The notes below the pieces were generated by a model. That model made no database searches. It had not been told where the DNA came from and saw only the letters and a program-made list of their open reading frames with translations. Below, one piece after another: positions 45,901 through 58,023 of a DNA stretch of 64,000 bases. Source of the stretch: Terfezia claveryi (Eukaryota; Ascomycota; Pezizomycetes; Pezizales; Pezizaceae); the NCBI GenBank assembly GCA_015179025.1, contig WHUX01000111.1:62001-126000 (forward strand). Direction: 5' to 3'. The first letter of the stretch is position 1. Every line of letters starts with the position of its first letter. A program made the position numbers and the translations under genes.

Positions 45901-48900
45901 GTCTCGTGGCAATAATTGTTGAGTCTCGAGCACGGGTATTGTAAGAACCTGTTGATAGGGATTGGTATTCGACTAGGCAGCAACAAATCTCCAAAGGACG
46001 TAAATGGGTCCCGTACTAAGAACAGTAAATAGTCGGGATATCTTTTCATTTGAGTGAAACTTCTAATGTGATAGTATAACCGCAGTAACGGTGAGACTTC
46101 AAAACTAGTGGAGGTTGCGGCGATAATTACAGGAGCGCTCGCACAACGCGGGAACGAAAATTAATTGCAATTGCTCTATAACAAGCAAGGTTACAACAAA
46201 GGTGAGTGGCTATCTAAACCGCTATCAGAATGAGGGTTGAGATCAAAGTACTCACCGTCGGTGAGCGAGGGCTGTTTGTCGCAATATGGACCCACCCTGG
46301 CCCTGGTAGTACTTTAGCAAAGTCCGCGCACTGTTCCTTCATGGGTACTCTTCATGGGTACTCTGGAACACCCCCAAGGATCTTCCGTGTTTCGACTTAA
46401 CATGTTGGATGATACGGTAGCGAGGCGGATGGCGCCCCGACCTTGTACAGAGGGATTCTTAGAGGTGTAGTTTTGCGCGCGCTTCGATCCCGAGATATTT
46501 TCCGCCGCCTCGTAGCCTAGTCTCGGGAGCAACAGACTATACTTGTCAGGGAGGTGATCGGGCGGGTAGGATCGAAATTCAACTCATCTCGCTTAAGATA
46601 ATATGGTACAATCACATCTGAAAAGCTGACATCTACAGTTGCTGGATGTGATTTGCGGCCAAGGCCTACGAGAGGCTAGTGCTAGCCAGACTAGGCCAAG
46701 GCAGTTGATTCGCGAATTCATCCGGTCTGGTAAAGATTTCAACTGACGGTACCGGTAACACCCGAATGGTGTACAAGATGGAACTTATTTTCTATCTAAG
46801 GTTCTGGATCCGGCCCCATATATATTAATCTATTCGCTAAGTTGGCTCCTTTCAACGCAACGCAATAACATATGACCCCTGCAGGCTTACTACTGCTTCT
46901 TACATATATGCTTGCAATTGGAAGGTACACAAAGATTGATACAGGATTTAGGTATGAATGGCCACAATTACTTTAAGGTCCAAAGGGACAATACATTAGT
47001 CTGGTGGCAATGATATATTTATATAAGTACATGGAGAAACCTGCAGTCCTAGGGTAGAGACTATGTGGGTGGTATGTCGAGAATAGGTACACTGCATTAG
47101 CTGCCGCAAGGACTTGACGAATGTGGATTTAACATGTGTGGGTCATAGTCTCAAATGAGTGTGCAAGCTAATCTACCAATATGCATGATGCATGCAGGTG
47201 TTTTTATGTTGGATTAGATTGCGGTCGTTTGTGATGTACTATTGGGCGCCCCATTCAAAAGATATCGATACCCGAGGAGTGATATGCTGGATGTATATGT
47301 GCTTGGCCGCGTTTCTCGGTCAATTATGCATGGTGTCTAGGCCCGGGATTGGAATGGCATGAGAAGGATCAGAAAGTGGAGTGATGCTAGAACAGAAGAA
47401 TGACGATTAACGACAAGATAGTCTAGTTATGACGGCATCCATCCAGTGGGCTTGCGGCTCGTGGTTAGGCGCTTCAGGATTCCTCAGGTCATCTGAAACG
47501 TGACATAGAGTATGCCAATGATGCGGAAGGCTCCAGTACAATGCCAGATTGTGGGGTACCACCTACCATACTATGATATCCAATTGTCCGCCTATACAGA
47601 TTTGCGGTTATCGTGCAGGACTGCGTGTTGTGTTCCCCAACCCTTCTTGTTTTTTACAAAGGTACATTAACATATACTCCAACCACAGCAATATCCAACT
47701 ATTGGTATGTTACATAATTACAACATGTAAGGGATTAGGAATTTAAACTATTTGAAGTTCATTGTTGAATTTGCCGAGGCCGGAAAATCCCTTGACATTT
47801 TCTGCACCTTCTTGTTGGTCTTTGGGTTTTTTCACTCGAGCACCCAAATTATTTTAAAATTTATGTTGCAGATGGTGGAGGGTCGGTGTGGGGTTGGTCA
47901 AAAGTGGGGTTGAGGGTTAAATATCGTATGATTCCGCCCAAACGCCAATCAATTCCTGCCCTGCAGCCACAGTGTCAACTGGGGCTGTTTCTGCACAGAT
48001 CTTGGTCTTGTCAAAAGGGCTGGACCATTCTTACGAGTTTGTACTTGTGCTTGTTAATTCTTGCAAGAAGCTCCAACGGCAATGCAAGATTAACAGTGAG
48101 ACATCTTCTGTCTCGGTAGTCTCGGCACCACGACGAACGGCTTGTGAGTTCAAGGTTCGAGCGAAGACCCTATTCCGCCAGAACTACCCCAATGACAATC
48201 TCTTCTCCCATGCATCTCCTTCACACCCCACTAGCTACAGTAGGTACGGAGGCGCGGAACAATTGTCTTTTCCTCCTTCCTACTTGGGAAAACCGTGCAT
48301 ATGTAGATATATATTCAAATATGTATACATATATTCGGATGTACTTGGCATATGCACACTGATTCAGGTAATCCCTTCCCAGCTCACACACGGCACCAAT
48401 GATGGCATGAATTGCACTTTATTATGTTGGATTCTTACCGCACCTCCGAACACCGTCTTTAGGGGCTTTCTTTTTCCGGCCTTTGGGACCAGCTGAGATC
48501 GCGATATCCATCGGATCAATACTGACAATTGGTCTGTCTCCGCAATGTCACTCCATTCTTCAGCACTTCATATCCTTCTGAATTCAACAAGAGACCTCAG
48601 ATGTGCAACATACTTTCTGGCAATCCGACAGTAGAGTATTGGAAGAGGGACCATGCATTTTTATGGAGCCTGCCAGTCCCCTGAATGTGGAACTGCCGCT
48701 CACGGCGGAGAATGCACAAAAGGAGCCATAGCTGAACGTGGAGGATACAAAAAGCGCCAACGACGCAGGGCTCAAAAGCAGCAATGAAAACAAAAACAGT
48801 GGGAGCAAGAACATAGCCTTAGTACTGGAATAGAAGTTGTTGAAGGTGTTTTTGTTAATAACAAGTCTGTTCTTGGTTTTCCACTAAATAAATAAATCAT

Positions 48901-51900
48901 TCTATGCATAGGGCATACGCGCGTCTCTCTTTCTCTCTTTTTTTTTTTTTTTAAGAAATACTCAGTATTCATATGTGGATTGGTGTTGTGGCGTCCATAC
49001 AGAGTACACTACATACACATCCCAAGAACTCAGCGCCTGCGTATGCAGCTAAAAATCTGTGAAAGGGACTCCGTTGAGTCGGAGCAGTGGGATAGATCAC
49101 GATATGGCTTGATCAAATCGTGCGGATCTGCAAATCTGGCCAATCGAGACCGATGAGCAATGCTGGCAGCTGGCCATATATTTGTGGACAAGCTGTCAAT
49201 TTTAATTGTGGTGAAATTTTATCGAACAGCAATTGTTCGCTGGGATGCCCTGGATGAACTTTTGACTAAATTTGTTTTTCTCATGTGCTATTGAGCAATA
49301 TCTGCAATGCTTATGTATGTATCATTTATGCATGAAAATTGGCTGAATATGCATCAACCACGTAATGGGAAAGCGCCCCGTTGCACCTTGCTTCTACACT
49401 TATCCCTGACGGGGGTGTTGTGCCAACCAGACTAACTTATCCCACCTCAACGGCTTATCCAGACTTTGGTTAACTCGACGAATATAGTGGAAGACCACAT
49501 CTAGAGGTATGATCTTGGTATACAGCCCGAGCCCATACAGTATCATCACTCTAGCATGAAATATTCATTGTTAAACTAGTGACAAATTCCAAAGTGCCAA
49601 CCCCATACAAATTTGCAGGATTTTGCAATGGGCTACCCTCATTAAATCGAGCGCTCCTAGAAAAAATAAGATGAAATCTATGAGTTAAGTTCTATACAAC
49701 CTCTACTACAGTCTAGCTATTTTGGGCCATTTGTGAAAATAGAGCAGTACCAGAGCAGTTTTTGATGGACGCCGACATGGATGGGCTAGGTAGGCGCCAA
49801 GCAAGTCTTTATTCCTTCTTCTGGTTCGAATGGGCACATTTCGCGATCGAATCTATGTGCTGGTTCCTTATAATTAGCTGCACTTTCGCACTACCTCAAT
49901 CAATGCCTGTGAGATATCTAGGTATTCACATGTCCCTACCCGTGAACTCATAATTGACATTGACTCTGCTAAGCAGCTATCTCATGCCTGCTCCAGCTTC
50001 ATCTCAGCTCTGCGAGCTTATCCGCACACACTCATCCTTCCTTTGGAATGGTCTGACCTGGCCCTGGCATGCAGCTCACATATACTGTACTCCAATAATA
50101 CGGAGCATGTTTGCTTTTTCTTGTACAGATTTTGAGCTAAGAAAACGATATCCGGCTGGGAATGGGTGAATGCACAGCTTGCATGCATGTGAGGTGAAGA
50201 TGTGAGGCAAGAAACCATCACCCATGCTTTTTAACCTCGTTTGGCATGTATAGTCATCATCGATATACGGTAGATCAGCAGGACCCTACCTCTGTGGGCC
50301 ACGGTCCTGCCGTTGATATCTCGAGCTTGGCATGGATTTTCAACGTCGTAATCATATCAGGCGTGGCTAACACGCTATGGGTCTTACACAAAAGTCAAAA
50401 TTGCCATGCTCAACATGTTTTGGTGAGCCACGAGGGCTCTAGTTATTGAGGACCTTCATTTTTCCTCCGGATCAACTTCAACTTGTTGTTGCCTTACGCA
50501 ATATTTGCAAGAAGGATTCATACGTATACACCCTTGAGTAAGGTTCCACTATTTACCGGCAGTTGGGCCTCCACCCCTATGGAAACCCACAGGAATGCAT
50601 TTGTTCTTTGGTAAACAATTGTATAGTCGGTACAGGCGTTCACGCATCACCAGTCCATGGGCAGTCAACGGATGATCACCTAGGGTACGAAACTTAAACT
50701 CGGATTACAAGACTGAGTCCTCATATCATATCATATCGTCTACTGATATACGCACTATAGGCATAAGCTCCGGCCATATTATATGTTTACCTACAGTTGA
50801 AGATCTCTTGATCCCTCACGCCTCTACAGAAATGAGTCTATTTCAACTACCGACATTGGGCGGGGTGGCTCTATTGGAGGTCTCATATCAAGGTCCAAGT
50901 AGTGAGACTGTGGACTGTAAGATATTTCTATGTATTGGTAAGGAGTTGGCATGGAGTGTGTAATGTATCCATTGCACCACTAAATATTGCATATAATAGT
51001 GCTGATACCCATGAGAATTTTGGGCCCCGATTACGATTGCCACATATGATCCTATCGTATAACGTATACCAATTGGCATGGAGCAAGGAACGCAAATTAA
51101 TACTCAGCGGCAATCATCAAATCTCAAACTGCGACCCCCCACATAACCAGTGAGTACTAGGTTTCTACAAACACGCTTTAAATATCTCTAAGCATTCAAG
51201 AGTTACTCGTGTGGAAGGAATATGCTGATATATCGCCCTAACTGATCCTCTGGGGGTGACGCGCAGGAGAGACAATGCGAACACATGCATAAACTCACTA
51301 TAGTGAGTTTTCTGCCGCAACATGTTGTTCTTGTCGCTGTGAATGTTGCTAATTTCACCTTGCAGTTGCGTTTGGTCAGCTCACTTACTTGCCTTATGGC
51401 TACTGTAAGTGGATACTTCCAATTGTTATGGTTGGTATTAGGGACACAGATAATTGTTAACAGTATGAGACAGTCATGAACACATATTTACGAAGTGCCG
51501 TAATTTCCTTGTACAGAAAATGCTTGGTATCCGTTTGGATATCAAGATCCTAAAGACTGCAGGTAACCGGCTCAAATACATATACATGGCACAACTTCAC
51601 TACGTGATACAAGGGCAGATTTAACCAATAAACAGAAGATGCACCAAAAGGTGCAAAGATAGCTCAGATAATGCACGGGGAAATAAGGAACGGATGATGT
51701 GGGAGGAGCCGGTATGCACGTCAAGGGTCATGGGCGGAGTCTCTATAAGTCAATGCAGTCTGGTTTACAATAGCTCCTGGCTTTATTTGCTTGCTGATTG
51801 GTACCTCATCTTCACACCTGTCCTCAATTTCAGGTGTTTAGGGAGCTTGCCGGGGAGAGATATACAGCGCGGCATTTGCAATTGCTATTGTATTTAAACT

Positions 51901-54274
51901 TAGCTACGCGGAGACATGACTCCATCGAGAAGCAGGCATCCCGAGAACGGACAACAACCGAGCACATGGTTCCGCAGGGGCATCGATATGAGCTGGTTGG
52001 ATTACAGAAAGAGGGTGACTTTATTTAATCCTGGAAAGGTGATGGCAGACGCTGGACGCTGAAAAGTGAAGATTGACACAGAGAGCTGAGAAGACCGACA
52101 CCCAAATAAATAGTTTGAGAGAAGCAAGGATTCAGGTATCCATAGCGCGTGGTGTTATGCAAGATAACTGTTAGCTTTTCTTACGTTTCTTATTTTGATC
52201 TCTGGGTAAATGTTTTTCCAAAGCTCCAGAGATCCTGGGCCGAATTGATCATATGTGTTATTTGGGAAAAAAAAAAGAGAAAGGGGTGCGCTGTGCTGGT
52301 GAGTAAGTGGAGTGGTGAGTGCCGTTTTGCTTTTAGTGGTCACTATGCGGTGAATCGATCGGTTTCGTTATAAATATCACGAAGTGATGTATGCCTGGTG
52401 AGTGTAAGTCCCAGATACGGTCTTAGAATATCTAATATAGGCATGCATGTGTTGGTAGGAAGAAAGAGGCCTAACTTGGAGCTTCATGAGGTTATGACGA
52501 GCTTTTGCGACTTGGAACTTACGATTGGCGATTGGCAGGGGTAAGCAATAGTGTACATCTTGAAGTTACTTCGGCGTCGCATGCGCTTGGAAATTAATAT
52601 GCATGTGCTGTCGATTAGTGGTTCTGGAAAGTAACGACATTGCTGACGCTTCTCTCTAGCCACGTAGAAATCGTTCTATGCATCCTTCTTTTGCAATTGG
52701 CATGCTGTTTACCGAATTCGCTACTACCGAATTCGGACATATTTGAAATATGCGCATTTACCCACGCTAAGTTTCTCCTATGAACACATGTCCTGATCTA
52801 ACGAACTTCAATATATTTATCAAATTTTTGCCATATAGCAGCGATTTTATATCTAAGGTTTTAGTCGCGCCACATGTTAGGAATCTCTCTTTGTGTTGTT
52901 GATCGGTCGAGATTGATATATAGCAACCCTACTGCTTTATCTTCATGTATGATTACAACATGCCGACCCCCACAGCATTAAACTGGCGATGAAATCACCC
53001 CACTTCCACTGCACCCCACCTATACGCTCAACGTTTTTTTTTTTTTTCCCCAGAGAGGCGAGAGGATAGTGTCGGGGATAAAGTGCGAAGGGATGGACAA
53101 GACCTACTGTTTCGATGATCCAGTTATCGACATGCGATCGTTATTGGCGGGGCTGGGGGACGACATGGGTGTGACAGCTGTCTTATGCTGCTGATGCTGG
53201 CTGGCTTGCTGGCGTACGTAGGTAGGAAGAGAAGGTGTGTTTCGGTGATTCGGTACGTGAACTCAAGCGGTTTTTCCCTAAGAGAGTAGTTATAATCATT
53301 CTGAAGTATATATCGTCAAGCTACAACAATTAACAATCAATCTACGCTCAATCTATATACCCTTAATATCTCTGTGAGTTTCTTGTGGAGCCTAGGTCCG
53401 TACCCATGTCCTATGACATAGATGGCGACTTTGGCGACCAGGGGGGAGGGGAGAAGACCACTGCTGAGGGTCAGCCACGACTACGACGATGGCCAAGGGA
53501 AACAGTCAGACGGAAGAGAGGGTTAAAAAAAGGAAAAAAGGTTTTCGAGTAATCAATATTACATCGTTGAGCCCCGGCACATGCATGGAGCTGGGAGGTT
53601 GAGAAGTGGTGATACATGACCAATCTGAGCCGGATGCCTGGATGGTCAGTGTGAGATCTCGATCTCTGGATGCGAGCTAGCGTTGTGAAGGTCGATGGGA
53701 CGATCTGTACTAACCTGTTATGGTAGCATCCTGGTATGGTGGTACACTATCTTCCTTGGGTAAGTGGTTGGGAAGGGATGTTAAATGTGATAGAGTAGTT
53801 TTTTTATGCATCTTTCGTAGGGTTTGCATTGGTAGAGATATAAGTGAGGTGAGTGTGATCTTCACCCTCCACTTGCTAGTGGGATGCACTGTACAGCCTG
53901 CTCTGAGAGCGGGCGGGGTGGGGAGCTGGGTTGGATTATCGATGTGATTGTGTTGGTGATTAATTAAGGGTTCTCGTGTCAGTAATAGGGCTTTTTCTTG
54001 TGTATAATCACTCAATTCATATATACCTTTGCAATATATTGCGAATTTCACCAAACTAGGTGATATCCTACAATATGTCTGTGGGGGTTGAGTAGGTAGT
54101 TGAGGTCGACGTAGCGGTTGCAGCAATATGGGCATGTGCATTTTTGAATGTGGGCGACATTGCGTTTATATCGCTGAAGTCCATTAGTGGATACTAAGTA
54201 CCGAGTACTTGCTAGATAAATGTTGCAGCGGGGCATACATCATCAGACATTAGCTGCACTTTATAAGCGTTATG

Positions 54275-54295
54275 TATATATATATATATATATAA
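54275..54295. repeat. (TA)n microsatellite
   Basis: About ten TA dinucleotides, seen directly. Confidence 0.85.
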
Positions 54296-55280
54296 ACTCA
54301 ATATCACCCAACAGATTCCATTCATGAACAGATCGAGGCTGGTATCAATTTAAAATCGGACGCAATTCGCCTTTGAATTTAGGAGGAGCTCGAGAAACGT
54401 TAAACGTTACAAAATAGAATAGCTGTAGCTACTTAATCCCGCATTAGCTATAGGTTGCTCCTGAGATGTTCTATGCTAGAGCAGCGCATCGTTAAATCAA
54501 GGTTCCCATACCTTGTATGTACAGTATGTACAGTATAATATTAGCTTAGTATAGGTAGCCCAGTTGACAAACATTAATGGCCCTAATTGTCCTGCTGCGA
54601 CACTATACTCCTGTACTGTACTGTACTGTGGATCTATGGCTAACTGTGCTATGTGCGCGATGATGACATGGCGTTTGGGTTTGCCATGGCGCGGCTTGGA
54701 AAGAACTGGCACGGGGGCGATATGCTATTACAATAATAGACTATGGAGCTCGGGAATAAATATTTTTGGACCGGGCCGGTCTCGGGAACGTTTTGGTTCT
54801 GGCAAATCCGGCGCCACCGCAGCTTGTTATGGGCGCGACGACGTAAGATTCGCTCCATGTAGGTATCCTTCTACCGAAGGGCTAGTGCAAGCTCAGACTA
54901 TGTAAGCTTTATGTTTAGTGCGTATACCCACTCCATGAGGCTGTGAAACATTGGATGAACTCTCTACGAGAGGCTTGTGCCAAGCCAGACTATGGATGAA
55001 CACACTTTCTTCGTACTGTGGGTTGCATTATTAGCTATCAGAGTTTATGTTGATCCCTCACGGGATACTTTGAATTCAACCATGGGTACGAGAGCAGAAA
55101 GCAGAACATCGGCTCATATGTATGTAAGACTTGCATGAAGTTCAAATTTATAACTCACATTACTTAGACTCACATTTACTCCACATCACGATCTTACTCA
55201 TCAACCTTATCGATACATCGAGCATCTCAATATACTCCTCACGGTACTGTAGTCCGCATTCATACCCAGACTTACCCCAA

Positions 55281-55302
55281 TATCCATATCCATATCCATA
55301 TC
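55281..55302 (+). repeat. (TATCCA)n hexamer repeat in the leader of the DUF7704 gene
   Basis: About three and a half units just upstream of the ATG at 55320. Confidence 0.85.
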
Positions 55303-55319
55303 CGTACCATATCAATACC

Positions 55320-55865
55320 ATGGTATCACCAAAGAAAACCCAAGCCTCACCACCCGCATTTATTATCCCCCTTCCCTACCTAATCTGGAACCACTACCTC
55401 GAGCCGCTCTCTGCCCTATGCGGAATTTTCATAACCCTCTACTCCCCCCACTGCTTCCTGCAGTTCTTCACCCCCACCACTAGCCTAGGGTCCCAACTTA
55501 CGCTCTCCACGGAACCCCTCCCGCCGCTAGAACAACTCCTCCTAACGCAAACCCTATCCCTCTATGCCCTCTTCGTCGTCCTAGAGGGTGTTCTCTTGAA
55601 CTGGGTCTTTACCACCCCCAAACTCCATTCCTTACCAGAGGTACGGATGCAGATATTCACACTAGTCATGTGGGCGTGTCTAGCAAGTGATGGGTTTTAT
55701 ATGATGAGTTTGTGGGGCATGTGGAGAGGGCAAGGCGCGGAAGAGCTATTTTGGAGCCCGTGGTTATGGGGGAGGAATGAGTGGTTGACCTTGGGGGCGT
55801 CGTGGGTGCCATTTGTGCAGAGGGTGTGCTTTCTGATGGGTGTGGGGGTGGGGAAAGGGGGATAA
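55320..55865 (+). CDS. DUF7704-type small integral membrane protein
   Basis: Single-exon gene, 181 aa. I chose the ATG at 55320 because it has an ideal ACCATGG context and starts just before the conserved region. The open frame extends upstream to 55131, but that part covers a hexamer repeat and looks like leader. Visible features are an N-terminal PLPYLIWNHYLEPLSALCG (first helix), a second hydrophobic stretch TLSLYALFVVLEGVLLNWVF, a third MQIFTLVMWACLASDGFYMM and a fourth TLGASWVPFVQRVCFLMGV, making four likely helices. This layout, with a Pro/Glu pair in helix 1 and a Trp-rich loop before helix 4, fits the fungal DUF7704 family. Its biochemical role is unknown. The gene stands alone, with a palindromic repeat 136 nt after its stop. 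Confidence 0.78.
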   Translation: MVSPKKTQASPPAFIIPLPYLIWNHYLEPLSALCGIFITLYSPHCFLQFFTPTTSLGSQLTLSTEPLPPLEQLLLTQTLSLYALFVVLEGVLLNWVFTTPKLHSLPEVRMQIFTLVMWACLASDGFYMMSLWGMWRGQGAEELFWSPWLWGRNEWLTLGASWVPFVQRVCFLMGVGVGKGG

Positions 55866-56000
55866 AAGGGTGAATGAGTAGGGGCCACGTGGTATATGTA
55901 GTACTACCTACTTACTTGGGGAGTTTACTTACCGGTGTGGTACAGTGCGGTGCAGTGTAGTCTGGTTATCGTGGTGGAGATGTTTGGGATACCCTTTTGA

Positions 56001-56033
56001 GTAGTCTGGTTGGCGTTGTGCCAACCAGACTAC
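56001..56033. repeat. Perfect palindrome built from the AGTCTGGTTGGC motif
   Basis: GTAGTCTGGTTGGC (56001-56014), loop GTTGT, GCCAACCAGACTAC (56020-56033). CCTTTTGAGTA flanks it on both sides (55993-56003 and 56033-56043), resembling a target-site duplication. Confidence 0.85.
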
Positions 56034-56217
56034 CTTTTGAGTAACTAGACTACCTATTAGTGGAATATACCTGTTCAAAAATCCTCCAAGCTCGAGAGCC
56101 GGGTTGCCGAGATACGGTCATCGGGAATTTTCGTTGGCTCAGTGAAAATTAACTTTAGATCCGCCCATCTCGAAACTTTTTACAAATCTCACCACGTATC
56201 GCCATACCAACCATAAG

Positions 56218-56223
56218 GAAAAA

Positions 56224-56255
<32 letters not shown>

Positions 56256-56257
56256 AC
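56218..56257. repeat. (GAAAAA)n microsatellite
   Basis: Purine-only hexamer run grading into poly(A), seen directly. Confidence 0.9.
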
Positions 56258-56351
56258 CCAACAACAATTAGCTTCCAAACCCGCAATTACCGTCGAAATA
56301 TCTCACCACTTCTTGGGGGGCTCATAAAGTCTCGTATCTCCCGAACGCCGT

Positions 56352-56573
56352 ATGCCTCAAAGATCTCATAATCTTCTAATTGCAAACACGACTGGTTTTC
56401 TCAACTACCCAGATCACAGCGCGACGCACCAGATTCAAACGAATGTATCGTATCTACCCAATTATGCAGATCCAGCCGTGATTGCTAGATCTGGGTATTT
56501 TGATAATTATTATCGGAAGAAGGGGGGTGGGTTGCTTGGGTTACTAGCCCAGATGTTATTGATAACTAGTTAA
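56352..56573 (+). CDS. Possible small open reading frame, 73 aa
   Basis: It begins MPQRSHNLLIANTTGFLNYP and has a mildly hydrophobic C-terminus (GLLGLLAQMLLITS). It has no recognised relatives or clear expression signals. It could be chance. Confidence 0.18.
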   Translation: MPQRSHNLLIANTTGFLNYPDHSATHQIQTNVSYLPNYADPAVIARSGYFDNYYRKKGGGLLGLLAQMLLITS

Positions 56574-58023
56574 CATGAGATGAACGAATTAAAGGCGCGT
56601 TGCTGCTTTTTGAAAGTTATTTTGCAATTGACGGCGCGAGGGTGGAGGAAGGCCAGCAAAGCATTTTCATGAGTCATGCCATGTTGAGATGGGGTCGATT
56701 GGATTGAAGATCTGGAGCTTGTGATTCTGGGCTATCATCAAGGCTATCGTCAAGGCTATCATCATGATGAGGGAAAGTTGGGATAGCCGTCCGTAGTAGT
56801 GGGACGATTTGAGGAGGGGGGGCGGCACGGAGACGGGGAAGGGTATTACGATTGCGAAGATCTGTATAGTTCTCCTCATCGGCCGATATGCGATGATTGT
56901 TCGAAATGGCGAAACGCCCTGTATACCTCTCGAGAGTATGGTTCTTTGAATAGATAATAGATAGGTATCAAGTCAAGGCTGTCAATAACTAACCTTTAAA
57001 TCTTGATCTTCTTCGGCATATATTTTCGTTCATTTGGGAATTGTTTTGCCACTTCATTATTGCTTGCTTGCTGCTTTTGCCATTGTTTGAATCCTGCTAT
57101 TGCCTTCCATCCCATGGCCAGCCGCCGTCCCATCCTTTCCTTATCTATATCCCAACCCTAATCCTTATCCCTATCCCTACTCAACATATTCCTGTACATA
57201 GCACATAATTCCGATCTCCGATCCACCTCCCCTGCGTGGCCAAGGGCATTTCCCACATTTACACACACTCTGGGGCGATTGCATTCCCTCCCTATCTGAC
57301 AATCTGAACGCAGCCACCACACAGCAGGCTGGCGGCACTCCCCATCCAGGCAGCCCGTCCCGCCTGTACCATAGCAAAAGCAGCAAAAAAGCAGCAAGTG
57401 CAACCCCCACATAGGAGAAGGCTCACAGCTATGTGAACTGTTACCCTCCATCTATCCACTCGTTCCATGGTCCCCACCCACAATGACTAAAAACAGACCA
57501 AACATGGAAGAAATAATTAGAAAATTCTGCATACTAGCAAACAACTCATGCTAATCAGCAACAAAAGCAAAGCTTTAAAAAAGAAAAAATTCACAGGTTG
57601 TGAGTTAATCGTTACCCCCAAACTCCTGATCCTATCCAACATGAAGAAATAACTATCAAAAGGCATCTATGGACCCTTCTATTCAATACACAAACACGAC
57701 CACTGCTAGCGTGTACAACTACACGAGGAAGACAGTTAGAGGGATGGGTGTGGATGGCGTCGAAGAAACTTGATTGGAATAGATGAAAAAGCAAATAAAC
57801 GGACCAAGACCGCATCTCCTGGCCCGCGGCCCCCACCACATGCTTTTTCAGAGTGGGGAAATAGGGAGAGGGAAAAAAAAATTTACCACGCTGGGAAGGA
57901 CGTAGGAATACCAATACACATATACAAAAGAGGGAGCAATCATATACAGTTCATGACTTACATGTCACTGCATGAACCTGCGTTACGATTTGGCTGAGAC
58001 AGTAGCAGGGGTGGCGGTGTGCG

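Larger units (their letters stand above)
40345..55319. other. Gene desert of about 15 kb
   Basis: No exon set or recognisable domain was found. The longer open frames (43481-43774, 45470-45901, 46314-46532, 47972-48496, 53710-54141) have no motif I recognise and no splice-linked partners. The left end should contain the nsdD promoter and leader. Contents include a partial copy of the pogo inner repeat at about 42903-42932, several AGTCTGG cores (about 44357, 46998, 49430), an A-run or T-run at 48938-48952 and 53034-53049, and a (TA)n run at 54275-54295. Confidence 0.55.
55866..58023. other. Intergenic stretch with palindrome and microsatellite
   Basis: It contains the 56001-56033 palindrome, a (GAAAAA)n run at 56218-56257 and a small open frame at 56352-56573. 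The DSN1 3' region lies at the right end. Confidence 0.55.

Noticed and set aside
45470..45901. 143-aa open frame
   Set aside because: Composition looks random, with no motif, no splice partner and no conserved block that I recognise.
46336..46364. Short direct repeat (CATGGGTACTCTT twice)
   Set aside because: A single 13-bp duplication with no further copies or context; not worth a separate feature.
47972..48496. 174-aa plus-strand frame
   Set aside because: No recognisable domain; overlapping frames of similar quality exist, and the AT-rich 3' half is compositionally unlike the genes here.
54048..54236. Minus-strand frame with CTCPYC...HRH, resembling a C2H2 zinc finger
   Set aside because: The spacing of the histidines does not fit (H-X-H), only one finger is present and there is no linker signature; more likely chance.
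55131..55319. N-terminal extension of the DUF7704 protein to an upstream ATG
   Set aside because: It covers a hexamer repeat, is not hydrophobic in the family pattern, and the 55320 ATG has a much better start context.
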